DNA of 64,000 nucleotides from assembly GCF_002795805.1 (NCBI RefSeq), contig NZ_CP018799.1, positions 1,481,001 to 1,545,000 of the forward strand. Reading direction: 5' to 3'. Origin of the DNA: Mariprofundus aestuarium (lineage in GTDB: Bacteria > Pseudomonadota > Zetaproteobacteria > Mariprofundales > Mariprofundaceae). Below are positions 55,024 through 63,558 of this stretch, piece by piece. Numbering within the stretch: the stretch's first letter is position 1; each line of letters opens with the position of its first letter. The translations under genes and the position numbers were made by a program. The notes under the pieces are model-generated. The model saw only the letters and a list, made by a program, of their open reading frames with translations. It made no database searches and was not told the DNA's origin.

Positions 55024-55077
55024 AGTATAGAAGTGGGTTCCATAATGTAAAATCAAAGGTTATGATGTGCTCCATAA
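55024..55077. promoter_or_regulatory. cbbM promoter and candidate CbbR operator
   Basis: On the minus strand TATACT (55029-55024) with a weak -35 (TTTTAC), about 95 bases before cbbM, fits an activator-dependent promoter. TCCATAA occurs at 55039-55045 and 55071-55077 (32 bases apart, three helical turns). TTATG...CATAA (55060-55064/55073-55077) is an inverted repeat over the second. These are candidate LysR-type sites near both cbbM and the cbbR start. Confidence 0.5.
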
Positions 55078-55099
55078 ATTTTACTTATAGGCAGGCTTT

Positions 55100-56038
55100 A
55101 TGAATATCACCCTGAAGCAGTTGAAAATTCTCGAAGCTGTTGTCGAATTTAACAGTTACACCGACGCCGCCAAAGCACTTTTCATGACCCAGCCCGCAGT
55201 CTCAATGCAGATCAAACAAATGGAGATGCAGATCGGACTACCGCTGTTTGAGCGTGAAGGAAAACAGATCAGCCTCGCGGAAGCGGGCAGCGAACTTCTC
55301 CACTACGCTCGCAATATTCGTCAGCAACTAGAGGAAGCAGCGCTGATGATTGAGGAGCTTAAGGGGCTCAAGCGCGGCAAACTGCATTTAACCATGGCTT
55401 CCACAGCTAACTATTTTGCACCACAACTGATCGCCGCATTCCACCATGAATATCCGGGTGCTCAAGTCACCCTTGATGTTGCCAACCGCACCGGGTTACT
55501 GGATGCGCTGGACAACAACACCACTGACATGGTGATTATGGGCAAGCCACCCAAAGGTCACAACGTAACTGCCATCCGCTTCATGGACAATCCACTGGTT
55601 GTGATTGCGTCTCCGTCCCACCCGCTGGCCACGCAAAAGAGGCTCATCCCTCTCAAGCAACTTGCCGATGAACCATTTATTGTACGTGAACGTGCTTCAG
55701 GAACACGTATTGCAGCTGAGAAATTTTTTGCTGTACACAATCTACAGTTAACAACGGGCATGGAGATGAACCGCTCTGAAGCGATCAAGCAGGCTGTTAT
55801 GGCTGAACTTGGTCTGGGAATTGTTTCACTGCACACGATTGAGATGGAGTTGGCACTAAAGCGCCTAGTGGTGCTCAAAATCGAAGATTTCCCCATCATG
55901 CGTCAGTGGCATATAGTTCACCGCAACGGCAAGCGTTTTGCGGCGATCCCTGAAGCCTTCAAGAATTATGTACTTGAACACGCTGAGTCATTAATCAATA
56001 TCGTGCCACTTGAAATCAACCATAAGGACACCCCATGA
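55100..56038 (+). CDS. cbbR: LysR-type regulator CbbR
   Basis: 312 residues. N-terminal HTH (TLKQLKILEAVVEFNSYTDA, MTQPAVSMQIKQME) and type 2 periplasmic-binding-like effector domain. Divergent from cbbM, the classical CbbR arrangement; activates Calvin-cycle genes in response to metabolites. Its stop overlaps the ATG of the following gene (ATGA). Confidence 0.93.
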   Translation: MNITLKQLKILEAVVEFNSYTDAAKALFMTQPAVSMQIKQMEMQIGLPLFEREGKQISLAEAGSELLHYARNIRQQLEEAALMIEELKGLKRGKLHLTMASTANYFAPQLIAAFHHEYPGAQVTLDVANRTGLLDALDNNTTDMVIMGKPPKGHNVTAIRFMDNPLVVIASPSHPLATQKRLIPLKQLADEPFIVRERASGTRIAAEKFFAVHNLQLTTGMEMNRSEAIKQAVMAELGLGIVSLHTIEMELALKRLVVLKIEDFPIMRQWHIVHRNGKRFAAIPEAFKNYVLEHAESLINIVPLEINHKDTP

Positions 56039-56442
56039 GAAACTCTATAAAGGCCAGTCTAGAGTTCGACTTTCGCGGCGAGCGGTTCTCTCCCTGCGTT
56101 ACTGTTGACCTAGACACACTCATGATTCGGCAGGATCACTTGGATAGACTTTATGACATGCTAGCCACATCTATCGGTCTGGATGTTTACCGCTATGAAT
56201 ACGATGTCATGATTTTGGAAGAGATCACCTTTTCAGAGCCCACAGGCATTGCCTGCGAATTTACATGTGATGGCAAATTTGATTTCGATGGCTTTTTAGT
56301 AAAATTGACGCGACAACATATCATAGAGTCCATCCAACCGATTGCAGAAAAACACATGAACATATCAGACATTTCAAAACATCCGGATATTCAAGAGGCA
56401 CTGATCGAGTGCTTCCAGAAGGGACAGAAAACCCGCTCATAA
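56035..56442 (+). CDS. Conserved-looking protein of unknown function coupled to cbbR
   Basis: 135 residues, mostly beta-strand and helix, no membrane segment, no motif I recognise. Begins with SLEFDFRGERFSPCVTVDL and has a central CEFTCDGKFDFDGF. Translationally coupled to cbbR (ATGA), so it may tune CbbR or RuBisCO. Convergent with the Na+/Pi transporter nine bases away. Confidence 0.75.
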   Translation: MRNSIKASLEFDFRGERFSPCVTVDLDTLMIRQDHLDRLYDMLATSIGLDVYRYEYDVMILEEITFSEPTGIACEFTCDGKFDFDGFLVKLTRQHIIESIQPIAEKHMNISDISKHPDIQEALIECFQKGQKTRS

Positions 56443-56450
56443 GTACAGAT

Positions 56451-58190
56451 TCAAACCTTTGTTGAACCTTCGGGCTCTTCCAACCCGTCGGCTTGGGCCT
56501 CTGCATCATCCTGAATGACCTCAGAAACTTCGCCCTGAACAATATTTTTACCTTCCGGTTGATGCCCATCAATCGTCTGGTGGGCAAACATCTGCAAACT
56601 TGACTGCCCCTTAACGCAGTGCGTGACCAACCGCTCAATATTTTTCATTAGTTCGATCAATGCCACCATATGTCTGGCACTTAATTTGCCTGTCGTTCCT
56701 GCCCTAAGGAGCTGCGATTTGATTACATTATAATTATGCGATAGTGCCTCGATTGCCCCTGACTCCCTGACTAGCACCTCTTCACTTTCGAAACAGTGCT
56801 TCTTCACATCTTCCAGAATGGCAATTGCCTGTCGCCTCATATCAACCAGTGCCAGCTCCAGCTCTTCATATACACCGATCACCTCTTTACTCTGAAGGTT
56901 GTCGATCTCTTCAGCTAACTCGGCAACATCAATAAAGTATCTGGTTGAAGCCAGTGCCACAGGCAAGGCATTAGCCACATCTTCCGGCAGGTTACTTTTA
57001 CGCAGCTTGGAACTGAATTCACCAACGGCATCGGCCAGTTTATGCAGAACATTCATTTCCACCTTCAATCGAGGACTGATGCTTGCCTCCGTACTGATCG
57101 CATCTTCTGCCATACGAATCGAAATTTCCTGCATACGCTCTATCTCTCTTATTAACGCTTTGGTCGCAAGTTCTGGCGTTCCTATCAAGGTGTGATCTAG
57201 GTATTTCGGCAGAGCCTCATTCTCCTCAGCCGCAACAAAGCGAAGCTTGAGGAAGGCGACCAGACGCCCTGTAAATGGCCAAAGCAGGGCTATGCCAAGC
57301 AGATTGAAAACAGTATGGAACAACGCCAGAAATGTTGCCGGGCCACCCTCCATACCACTCAGGTTCTGGAATGACTCAATGCTGAATAAAAGAAAGGGCA
57401 GTAGTAACAGGGCAGCAATCCCTGTCACCACATTAAAGATCACGTGGCCCGCAGCCATTCTTCGCGCATTCGGTGTTGCACCAATGGCAGCGACCACTGC
57501 CGTTGAGGTGGTTCCAACATTAGCCCCAATCACCATGCAGGCGGCTGAAGGAAGTGCAATCACACCGCCCGCTGCCGCAGTCAGTGTCATGGCTATCGCC
57601 GCACTGGAGGATTGCATGAGTACCGTCATAATAAAACCAACACCAGCAAATATCACTAGGCTGACCAAGCCGCCCTCCTCAATCGCATCCAGTGAGATAA
57701 CGCCTTCCAACCCTTCAAACCCTGACCTCATCATATCAATACCGAGGAAAAAAAGGCCAAATCCCGCAATCACCTTGCCGACTGCGGGGTAGCGTCCGTG
57801 CTTGATCAACAGTGCCATGAGCATACCGATACCAATGGCTGGTAGAGCAAATGCTTTCAGGTTGACGTTAAACCCTACAATGGCGACCAGCCAGCCGGTC
57901 ATTGTCGTGCCCAGGTTGCTTCCATAAACAACCCGAATTGCATCCTTAAGCTTCATCAACCCCGCATTGACAAAGCCGATTGTAGCAACAGTTACTGCTC
58001 CAGAAGCCTGAACCAGCGAAGTAATCAGTGCACCAGAGAGAACGCCCCGAAGCGGGGTTTTAGTTGATTTTTTGAGAATACGCTGCAGAGATTTACCGGC
58101 GGAAAGCTTCAGCCCATCAGTCATCAACTCCATTCCGAGAAGAAAGAGGCCGATACCACCAGTCAGTCCTGTAATAATCTGCCAGCTCAA
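56451..58190 (-). CDS. Na+/Pi cotransporter family protein with PhoU-like C-terminus
   Basis: 579 residues. Two inverted Na_Pi_cotrans repeats, one with SLVQASGAVTVATIGFVNAG and one with MQSSSAAIAMTLTAA, then a helical cytoplasmic PhoU-like domain. Imports phosphate with sodium or regulates phosphate efflux (YjbB-type). TTG start at 58190 preceded by CAGGAG. Sodium coupling would fit with the Na+-pumping OadB in the window. Confidence 0.9.
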   Translation of the reverse strand: MSWQIITGLTGGIGLFLLGMELMTDGLKLSAGKSLQRILKKSTKTPLRGVLSGALITSLVQASGAVTVATIGFVNAGLMKLKDAIRVVYGSNLGTTMTGWLVAIVGFNVNLKAFALPAIGIGMLMALLIKHGRYPAVGKVIAGFGLFFLGIDMMRSGFEGLEGVISLDAIEEGGLVSLVIFAGVGFIMTVLMQSSSAAIAMTLTAAAGGVIALPSAACMVIGANVGTTSTAVVAAIGATPNARRMAAGHVIFNVVTGIAALLLLPFLLFSIESFQNLSGMEGGPATFLALFHTVFNLLGIALLWPFTGRLVAFLKLRFVAAEENEALPKYLDHTLIGTPELATKALIREIERMQEISIRMAEDAISTEASISPRLKVEMNVLHKLADAVGEFSSKLRKSNLPEDVANALPVALASTRYFIDVAELAEEIDNLQSKEVIGVYEELELALVDMRRQAIAILEDVKKHCFESEEVLVRESGAIEALSHNYNVIKSQLLRAGTTGKLSARHMVALIELMKNIERLVTHCVKGQSSLQMFAHQTIDGHQPEGKNIVQGEVSEVIQDDAEAQADGLEEPEGSTKV

Positions 58191-58358
58191 TAGCCACTCC
58201 TGCTTTCGATGCTTAGACTACCCTAGTTTAGCACGACTCCGCACAGCATGCACAACTGGTGAGAGTGAACTATGCAGGTGCAAGTAAATCAGCGTTTTTT
58301 AGATGCTTTCTATACTGAACCAGGTACAGGAAGCAAAACCAGATTGGAGAAGAGGTAT

Positions 58359-58835
58359 TTAAACTAGCGCATGTTTTGCAATCACGATGCCATCCTCATC
58401 GGCATAGAGATAATCTCCGGGGTTAAAATTCACATCGGCAAAATGAAGAGGAATATCGATCACGCCCTGATTACGCTTGATGGTTTTGCGCGGTATAGTG
58501 GCCAATGCTTTGACTCCAATATTTACCTTGGCCACATCGGCAGAGTCGCGAATGCAGCCGTTAATCACCACTCCTTCCCAACCATTGGATGCGCCCAGTG
58601 CCGCCATCACATCACCCATCATCGCACAACGCATAGAGCCTGCGCCATCGACCACCAGCACTTTACCTCTGCCATCACTCTCGAATGAGGCTTTGAGATA
58701 GCTATTATCCTCCAGCGCTTTGAGTGTCACAATCTGTCCGCAGAACCTCTGCCTTCCACCATAGTCCCTGAATATCGGGGCCGCCACCTGCACCGCCTCC
58801 AGATATTCGTCATACAGATCCGTCGTTTTAAACAT
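58359..58835 (-). CDS. RraA family protein
   Basis: 158-residue RraA/HMG-aldolase family protein. Seen: FRDYGGRQRFCGQIVTL, VVDGAGSMRCAMMGDVMA, VVINGCIRDSADV and the C-terminal YADEDGIVIA. The RraA fold includes ribonuclease E regulators and 4-hydroxy-4-methyl-2-oxoglutarate/oxaloacetate decarboxylase enzymes. ATG at 58835 has GGGGAGAG upstream. Next to, but divergent from, oadGAB; whether it acts on oxaloacetate is open. Confidence 0.85.
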   Translation of the reverse strand: MFKTTDLYDEYLEAVQVAAPIFRDYGGRQRFCGQIVTLKALEDNSYLKASFESDGRGKVLVVDGAGSMRCAMMGDVMAALGASNGWEGVVINGCIRDSADVAKVNIGVKALATIPRKTIKRNQGVIDIPLHFADVNFNPGDYLYADEDGIVIAKHALV

Positions 58836-59011
58836 TCTCTCCCCTTGCATCATCGTATTGATATTCATTTATTCTGAAACATTAGTCGATTCCACAGTTT
58901 TTTGAATACTTCAGGGCCATGATCTTTCACAGCGCCAAACACCTTTTAATAATTCAATACATTCCCGTAACTTTCAAATTGGATATTTCAAAAGTGGCAT
59001 GCCTACGCGTT

Positions 59012-59040
59012 TTGACATAGTATATGCTGTTTTTTATAAA
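59012..59040 (+). promoter_or_regulatory. Consensus sigma-70 promoter of oadGAB
   Basis: TTGACA (59012-59017), 17 bases, TATAAA (59035-59040), about 40 bases before oadG. One of the strongest promoters in the window. Confidence 0.85.
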
Positions 59041-59078
59041 CGATTTTTGCCTCAAGAATGACGGGAGTATTGTTAGTG

Positions 59079-59303
59079 ATGAATGAACTATTGGCGGAAG
59101 GCCTTCAGTTAATGGGTGTGGGAATGGGAGTTGTTTTCCTTTTCCTTGGATTGCTAGTTGCCGTGATCACACTGGTTTCGCGTATCATTCAGAGTTTCGA
59201 AACAAAAGCAGCGGGTGCTGCTGTTACAACTACAAGTAATGACGAAGATTTGATCGAAGTGGTTACCGAAGCCATTAAGCGCTATCGCGCTGACCATAAC
59301 TGA
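59079..59303 (+). CDS. oadG: Oxaloacetate decarboxylase gamma subunit
   Basis: 74-residue small membrane subunit with one helix ([20 protein letters not shown]) and a polar C-terminal end. Start uncertain: ATG at 59079 (MNELLAEGL, a typical OadG N-terminus), GTG at 59076 or ATG at 59058. GGGAG lies at 59063-59067. First of oadG-oadA-oadB. Confidence 0.87.
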   Translation: MNELLAEGLQLMGVGMGVVFLFLGLLVAVITLVSRIIQSFETKAAGAAVTTTSNDEDLIEVVTEAIKRYRADHN

Positions 59304-59337
59304 TCAACCGAATAGGATACTTAGGAGAAGTTTTCAG

Positions 59338-61125
59338 ATGAACAAACCGCTGGGAATCACAGAGCTCGTCCTGCGTGACGGCCATCAGTCACTGCTTGCA
59401 ACACGCATGCGAATCGAAGATATGCTACCGATTGCAGAAAAACTGGATCGGGTCGGCTTCTGGTCGCTGGAAATGTGGGGCGGTGCCACCTTTGACTCCT
59501 GCATCCGTTTTCTCGGTGAGGATCCATGGGAACGCCTTCGACTGCTGAGCAAGGCCATGCCAAATACCCGCAAGCAGATGCTGCTGCGTGGTCAGAATAT
59601 CCTTGGTTATCGACACTATGCTGACGATGTCGTCAACGCATTTGTCGAACGCGCCGCCAAAAATGGTATGGATGTATTCCGTATTTTTGATGCCATGAAC
59701 GATATGCGAAATCTTGAGACAGCGGTGAAGGCAACGCTGAATGTAGGCAAGCATGCACAGGGAACCATCTCCTACACCGTCAGCCCGGTACATACACCTG
59801 ACATGTGGATTGATATGGGCAAACAGCTTGAAGACATGGGCTGCCATTCGATCTGCATCAAAGACATGGCGGGGCTTCTCAAGCCATACGTAGCTGAGGA
59901 GATGGTCACCAGATTGAAGCAATCTGTTTCCATCCCGATTGCTATGCAATGCCATGCCACCACAGGCATGAGTACGGCAGCCATTGTGAAAGCCGTAGAG
60001 GCTGGTCTTGATATCGCTGACACCAGCATCTCATCCATGAGCCACACCTACGGTCACTCGGCTACAGAGTCAGTCGTTGCCATCCTAGAGGATGAAAAAC
60101 GCGCAACAGGACTGGACCTGAAACTGCTTGAAGAGATCGCCGCCTACTTTCGTGAAGTACGCAAAAAATATGAGAAATTTGAAGGCTCGCTGCGCGGCAT
60201 TGACTCGCGTATTCTGGTCGCACAAGTGCCCGGTGGCATGCTGACCAACCTTGAAAGCCAGCTGCAGCAACAAAATGCCACAGACCGCTTTGATGAGGTT
60301 CTTAAAGAGATCCCCAAGGTGCGCGAGGATCTCGGCTTCCTGCCACTGGTTACCCCTACCTCGCAGATTGTCGGCACTCAGGCAGTATTCAATGTGCTTA
60401 CCGGCGAACGTTACTCAACCATTACGAAGGAAACAGCAGGCGTTCTCAAGGGTGAATACGGCAAGACACCGGCAGATGTAAACAAAGAGTTGCAGATCCG
60501 GGTGCTTGATGGCGGCAAACCCATCACCTGTCGCCCCGCTGACCTGATCGAAGATGAAATGGATAAGCTGACCGTAGAACTGTGCGGCATTGCCAATGAA
60601 AAAGGCTTTGAGCTCTCCGACAAACTAATTGAAGATGTACTTATCTATGCACTGTTCCCTCAGGTTGGCCTGAAATATTTACGTAACCGTGATAATCCCG
60701 ATGCTTTTGAAACAGCGCCATGGTTGGAAGTAGAGGAATCAAAGCCTGCGGCTCCTGTAGTTTCTGAGCGCTACAACATTAGTGTCAACGGCAAAGATTA
60801 CGATGTTGTGGTTTCACCTGAAGGTGCCGTAACCTCAATGAGTCCGGCAACGGCCGGAGCAGCACCTGTTGCGCATGCGGCACCAGCTGCCACACCAGCT
60901 GTAAACACCCCAGCCACCTCAGTTGGTGCTCCTATGGCCGGTACCATCTTCAAGGTCAACGTCACACCAAACCAGCAGGTCAAAGATGGCGACGTTATCC
61001 TGATCATGGAAGCCATGAAGATGGAAACTGAAGTGCGCTCCACCCATAGCGGCACCATCGTCAGTATCGAGGTCAGAGAAGGCGATACCGTAGATGTTGG
61101 CCAGGCTCTGGTCACAATTGCCTGA
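59338..61125 (+). CDS. oadA: Oxaloacetate decarboxylase alpha subunit (carboxyltransferase + biotin carrier)
   Basis: 595 residues. Carboxyltransferase domain ([23 protein letters not shown], metal/biotin-binding Asp and His), an Ala/Pro-rich linker (about 505-530), and a biotinyl domain with EAMKMETEV (biotinyl Lys). With OadG/OadB it forms the Na+-exporting decarboxylase: oxaloacetate to pyruvate + CO2. A pyruvate carboxylase subunit B would have the same fold but not the oadG/oadB neighbours. Confidence 0.95.
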   Translation: MNKPLGITELVLRDGHQSLLATRMRIEDMLPIAEKLDRVGFWSLEMWGGATFDSCIRFLGEDPWERLRLLSKAMPNTRKQMLLRGQNILGYRHYADDVVNAFVERAAKNGMDVFRIFDAMNDMRNLETAVKATLNVGKHAQGTISYTVSPVHTPDMWIDMGKQLEDMGCHSICIKDMAGLLKPYVAEEMVTRLKQSVSIPIAMQCHATTGMSTAAIVKAVEAGLDIADTSISSMSHTYGHSATESVVAILEDEKRATGLDLKLLEEIAAYFREVRKKYEKFEGSLRGIDSRILVAQVPGGMLTNLESQLQQQNATDRFDEVLKEIPKVREDLGFLPLVTPTSQIVGTQAVFNVLTGERYSTITKETAGVLKGEYGKTPADVNKELQIRVLDGGKPITCRPADLIEDEMDKLTVELCGIANEKGFELSDKLIEDVLIYALFPQVGLKYLRNRDNPDAFETAPWLEVEESKPAAPVVSERYNISVNGKDYDVVVSPEGAVTSMSPATAGAAPVAHAAPAATPAVNTPATSVGAPMAGTIFKVNVTPNQQVKDGDVILIMEAMKMETEVRSTHSGTIVSIEVREGDTVDVGQALVTIA

Positions 61126-61157
61126 TAACTTTCCGATAAGCGAGATAAGAAGCCACT

Positions 61158-62297
61158 ATGCAGAATGAACTGTTAGACAAACTCTGGGTTACTACAGGTA
61201 TTGCCAATTTCGAGTGGGGGCAAGCGCTGATGATCGGCGTAGGCCTTTTGCTACTCTACCTTGCCATTGTCAAAAAATTCGAACCACTTCTGCTGGTTCC
61301 AATAGGCTTTGGTGCCATCCTGAGCAACATTCCGGTCGCCGCAATTTCCGGCCCTGAGGGCATGCTTGGCATGATTTACCATGTCGGCATTGAAACCGGC
61401 ATCTTCCCGCTGTTGATTTTCATGGGTGTAGGTGCCCTCACCGATTTTGGTGCACTTATCGCTATGCCGAGAACACTGATGCTTGGTGCTGCGGCCCAGT
61501 TTGGCATCTTCACCACACTGCTCGGTGCACTGGCACTGAATATGGTCCCGGGCTTTGAGTTCAGCCTCGCAGATGCTGCTGCCATCGGCATTATCGGTGG
61601 CGCGGATGGCCCTACAGCCATCTTCCTAGCCTCAAGGCTTGCCCCTGACCTACTGGGTGCGATTGCTGTTGCTGCCTACTCCTACATGGCACTGGTGCCA
61701 CTTATTCAGCCACCAATCATGAAACTTCTGACCACTGAAAAAGAGCGCAAGATTAAAATGACACAGTTGCGCCATGTCAGCCGCACAGAAAAGATCATTT
61801 TCCCGCTCACCGTTCTGCTGCTCTGCGTCATCTTCCTTCCGACTGCAGCACCGCTGATCGGCATGCTCACCTTCGGCAACCTGCTTCGTGAATGTGGCGT
61901 TGTGGACCGTCTCTCCAACGCCTCGCAGAACGAGATCATTAACATCACCACCATTTTCCTTGGTCTTGCCGTAGGCTCAAAACTCTCGGCCGAGAAGTTC
62001 CTCAATGTCGAAACACTGGGCATTCTGGTACTAGGCATGCTGGCCTTTGCTGTAGGCACCGCTGCAGGCCTGCTGATGGGTAAACTGATGTGTCGCTTAA
62101 GTGGCGGTAAAATCAATCCACTAATCGGTGCTGCAGGTGTATCCGCTGTACCAATGGCAGCACGTGTAGTAAATAAGGTGGGGCTGGAAGCAGATCATCA
62201 CAACTTCCTGCTTATGCATGCCATGGGCCCGAATGTGGCAGGAGTAATTGGTTCGGCTGTTGCAGCAGGTATCCTGCTCGCCATCGTCGGCGGCTAA
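61158..62297 (+). CDS. oadB: Oxaloacetate decarboxylase beta subunit, Na+ pump
   Basis: 379-residue membrane subunit with about nine helices. Family motifs [39 protein letters not shown] and [13 protein letters not shown]-like ([19 protein letters not shown]). Couples decarboxylation of carboxybiotin to Na+ export. Part of oadGAB. Confidence 0.95.
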   Translation: MQNELLDKLWVTTGIANFEWGQALMIGVGLLLLYLAIVKKFEPLLLVPIGFGAILSNIPVAAISGPEGMLGMIYHVGIETGIFPLLIFMGVGALTDFGALIAMPRTLMLGAAAQFGIFTTLLGALALNMVPGFEFSLADAAAIGIIGGADGPTAIFLASRLAPDLLGAIAVAAYSYMALVPLIQPPIMKLLTTEKERKIKMTQLRHVSRTEKIIFPLTVLLLCVIFLPTAAPLIGMLTFGNLLRECGVVDRLSNASQNEIINITTIFLGLAVGSKLSAEKFLNVETLGILVLGMLAFAVGTAAGLLMGKLMCRLSGGKINPLIGAAGVSAVPMAARVVNKVGLEADHHNFLLMHAMGPNVAGVIGSAVAAGILLAIVGG

Positions 62298-62312
62298 CAC
62301 CTTCGCGTTAAC

Positions 62313-62765
62313 ATGCAGGTATCCGCAAACAAAGTTGTATCGATTCACTATACGCTAACGCGCCCGGGTGGTGACATTATCGAATCCTCCCGCAATGGAG
62401 ACGCCCTCACCTACATCCACGGTACCGATGCACTGGTTCCTGGACTAGAGAAAGAGATTGAGGGTAAATCTGCTGGGGACCGGATCAGTGTCAGCGTAAA
62501 ACCTGAAGAGGGTTACGGCCTCCGCAGTGATGAACTGATCCAGTCCGTACCACGGTCCATTTTCCATTTTGACGGCGAGATTGAACCCGGCATGCGTTTT
62601 CAGGCCGATACTGGCAGGGGCATTGAACTGGTGACTGTTGTTCAGGTGACTGAGGAGAATGTTGTCGTTGATGCCAACCACCCGATGGCCGGTGAAACAC
62701 TTAACTTTGATGTCGATGTAATAGCCGTTCGCGAGGCATCTGAGGAAGAACTTCCGCACGTTTAA
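62313..62765 (+). CDS. FKBP-type peptidyl-prolyl isomerase (SlyD/FkpB-like)
   Basis: 150-residue FKBP with an insert-in-flap domain. Seen: VSIHYTLTRPGGDIIESS, EKEIEGKSAGDRISV, PEEGYG, then DANHPMAGETLNFDVDVI. Cytoplasmic folding helper or metallochaperone-like; no His-rich tail as in SlyD. Follows oadB closely and may share its transcript. Confidence 0.9.
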   Translation: MQVSANKVVSIHYTLTRPGGDIIESSRNGDALTYIHGTDALVPGLEKEIEGKSAGDRISVSVKPEEGYGLRSDELIQSVPRSIFHFDGEIEPGMRFQADTGRGIELVTVVQVTEENVVVDANHPMAGETLNFDVDVIAVREASEEELPHV

Positions 62766-62849
62766 GTCAAAATCCGGTTGCGAAAAACAGCCTGTTCTGG
62801 TATAAATAATCCTGCTTGGAGAGCACATCTCACAAAAAGGAGAACGCTT

Positions 62850-63047
62850 ATGCTAGGTAGACACCAACGCACCTCACCTAAGGAGACCACACTGATCACT
62901 TTAGCGTGGAGACAGCTCCACCAGTGGCACACTCAGGAAAAAAGACGCTTAAAGAGAGCCATGAATAAGCGTATGAGGCGTGATGATAAGCTAGAGGTCA
63001 GGCAGGATCTCCTCCTAACATCCACATCCAGTTTACTTAACCGCTAA
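62850..63047 (+). CDS. Small basic protein, unknown function
   Basis: 65 residues, strongly basic (RRLKRAMNKRMRRDDKLEVR), no membrane helix and no known domain. AAGGAG is correctly placed before the ATG at 62850, and the gene is followed by a perfect 11-bp hairpin, so it is likely translated. Could bind nucleic acid or the ribosome; no further support. Confidence 0.65.
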   Translation: MLGRHQRTSPKETTLITLAWRQLHQWHTQEKRRLKRAMNKRMRRDDKLEVRQDLLLTSTSSLLNR

Positions 63048-63078
63048 AAAAGAAAGCCCTCCACTCGGAGGGCTTTCG
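63046..63078. terminator. Terminator between the small basic gene and the ASCH gene
   Basis: GAAAGCCCTCC (63052-63062), ACTC, GGAGGGCTTTC (63067-63077), 11 perfect pairs. The A-run on the left makes it a good terminator for the minus-strand ASCH gene; on the plus strand the T-run is short. Confidence 0.88.
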
Positions 63079-63109
63079 CTTGATACTTAAACTAATTGAC
63101 GTGAAACCT

Positions 63110-63439
63110 TTATCTCTTGCGTTCGAAACAGTGAACCCAGACCTTAGCATCGCCCTTCCACTCCATGCCTTTGTGCATGTTGAGGATCACTGATTTATAA
63201 GCTTCCATTGATGCATAACCTTCGGCCTGAGCATCCACATCACTCATATCACCGATATTTTGGCGTTTCAGTGCAGTCACGATAAACACTACTCCATCGA
63301 GCTCAAACTCTTCGTCCGGATAGGCATAAATGCCATCACGGCGCTGTTCGGTTTTATTACCCTCAAGGGCAGCAGAAACCAGCTTTGGGTGCCTAACAAG
63401 CCGGCTGATGTCACATGTTTTTTCAGGAAAGTTATTCAT
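63110..63439 (-). CDS. ASCH domain protein
   Basis: 109 residues. ASCH (PUA-like) core: VSAALEGNKTEQRRDGIYAYP with the G-K-T...R pattern, FELDGVVFIVTALKRQNIGDM, and C-terminal KVWVHCFER. ASCH proteins bind RNA or modified nucleobases; some are N4-acetylcytidine amidohydrolases. ATG at 63439 chosen; the longer frame has no support. Confidence 0.8.
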   Translation of the reverse strand: MNNFPEKTCDISRLVRHPKLVSAALEGNKTEQRRDGIYAYPDEEFELDGVVFIVTALKRQNIGDMSDVDAQAEGYASMEAYKSVILNMHKGMEWKGDAKVWVHCFERKR

Positions 63440-63558
63440 ATTACCGCCATGCTGTGAGATTGAATGTCGATTCATCAGCCGCTGTATCCGGAATATCTTC
63501 AAACAATTATTTATGCCATTTCCGTAGAGTCGAATACTCCGCTTAACGGTTCCTAGTT

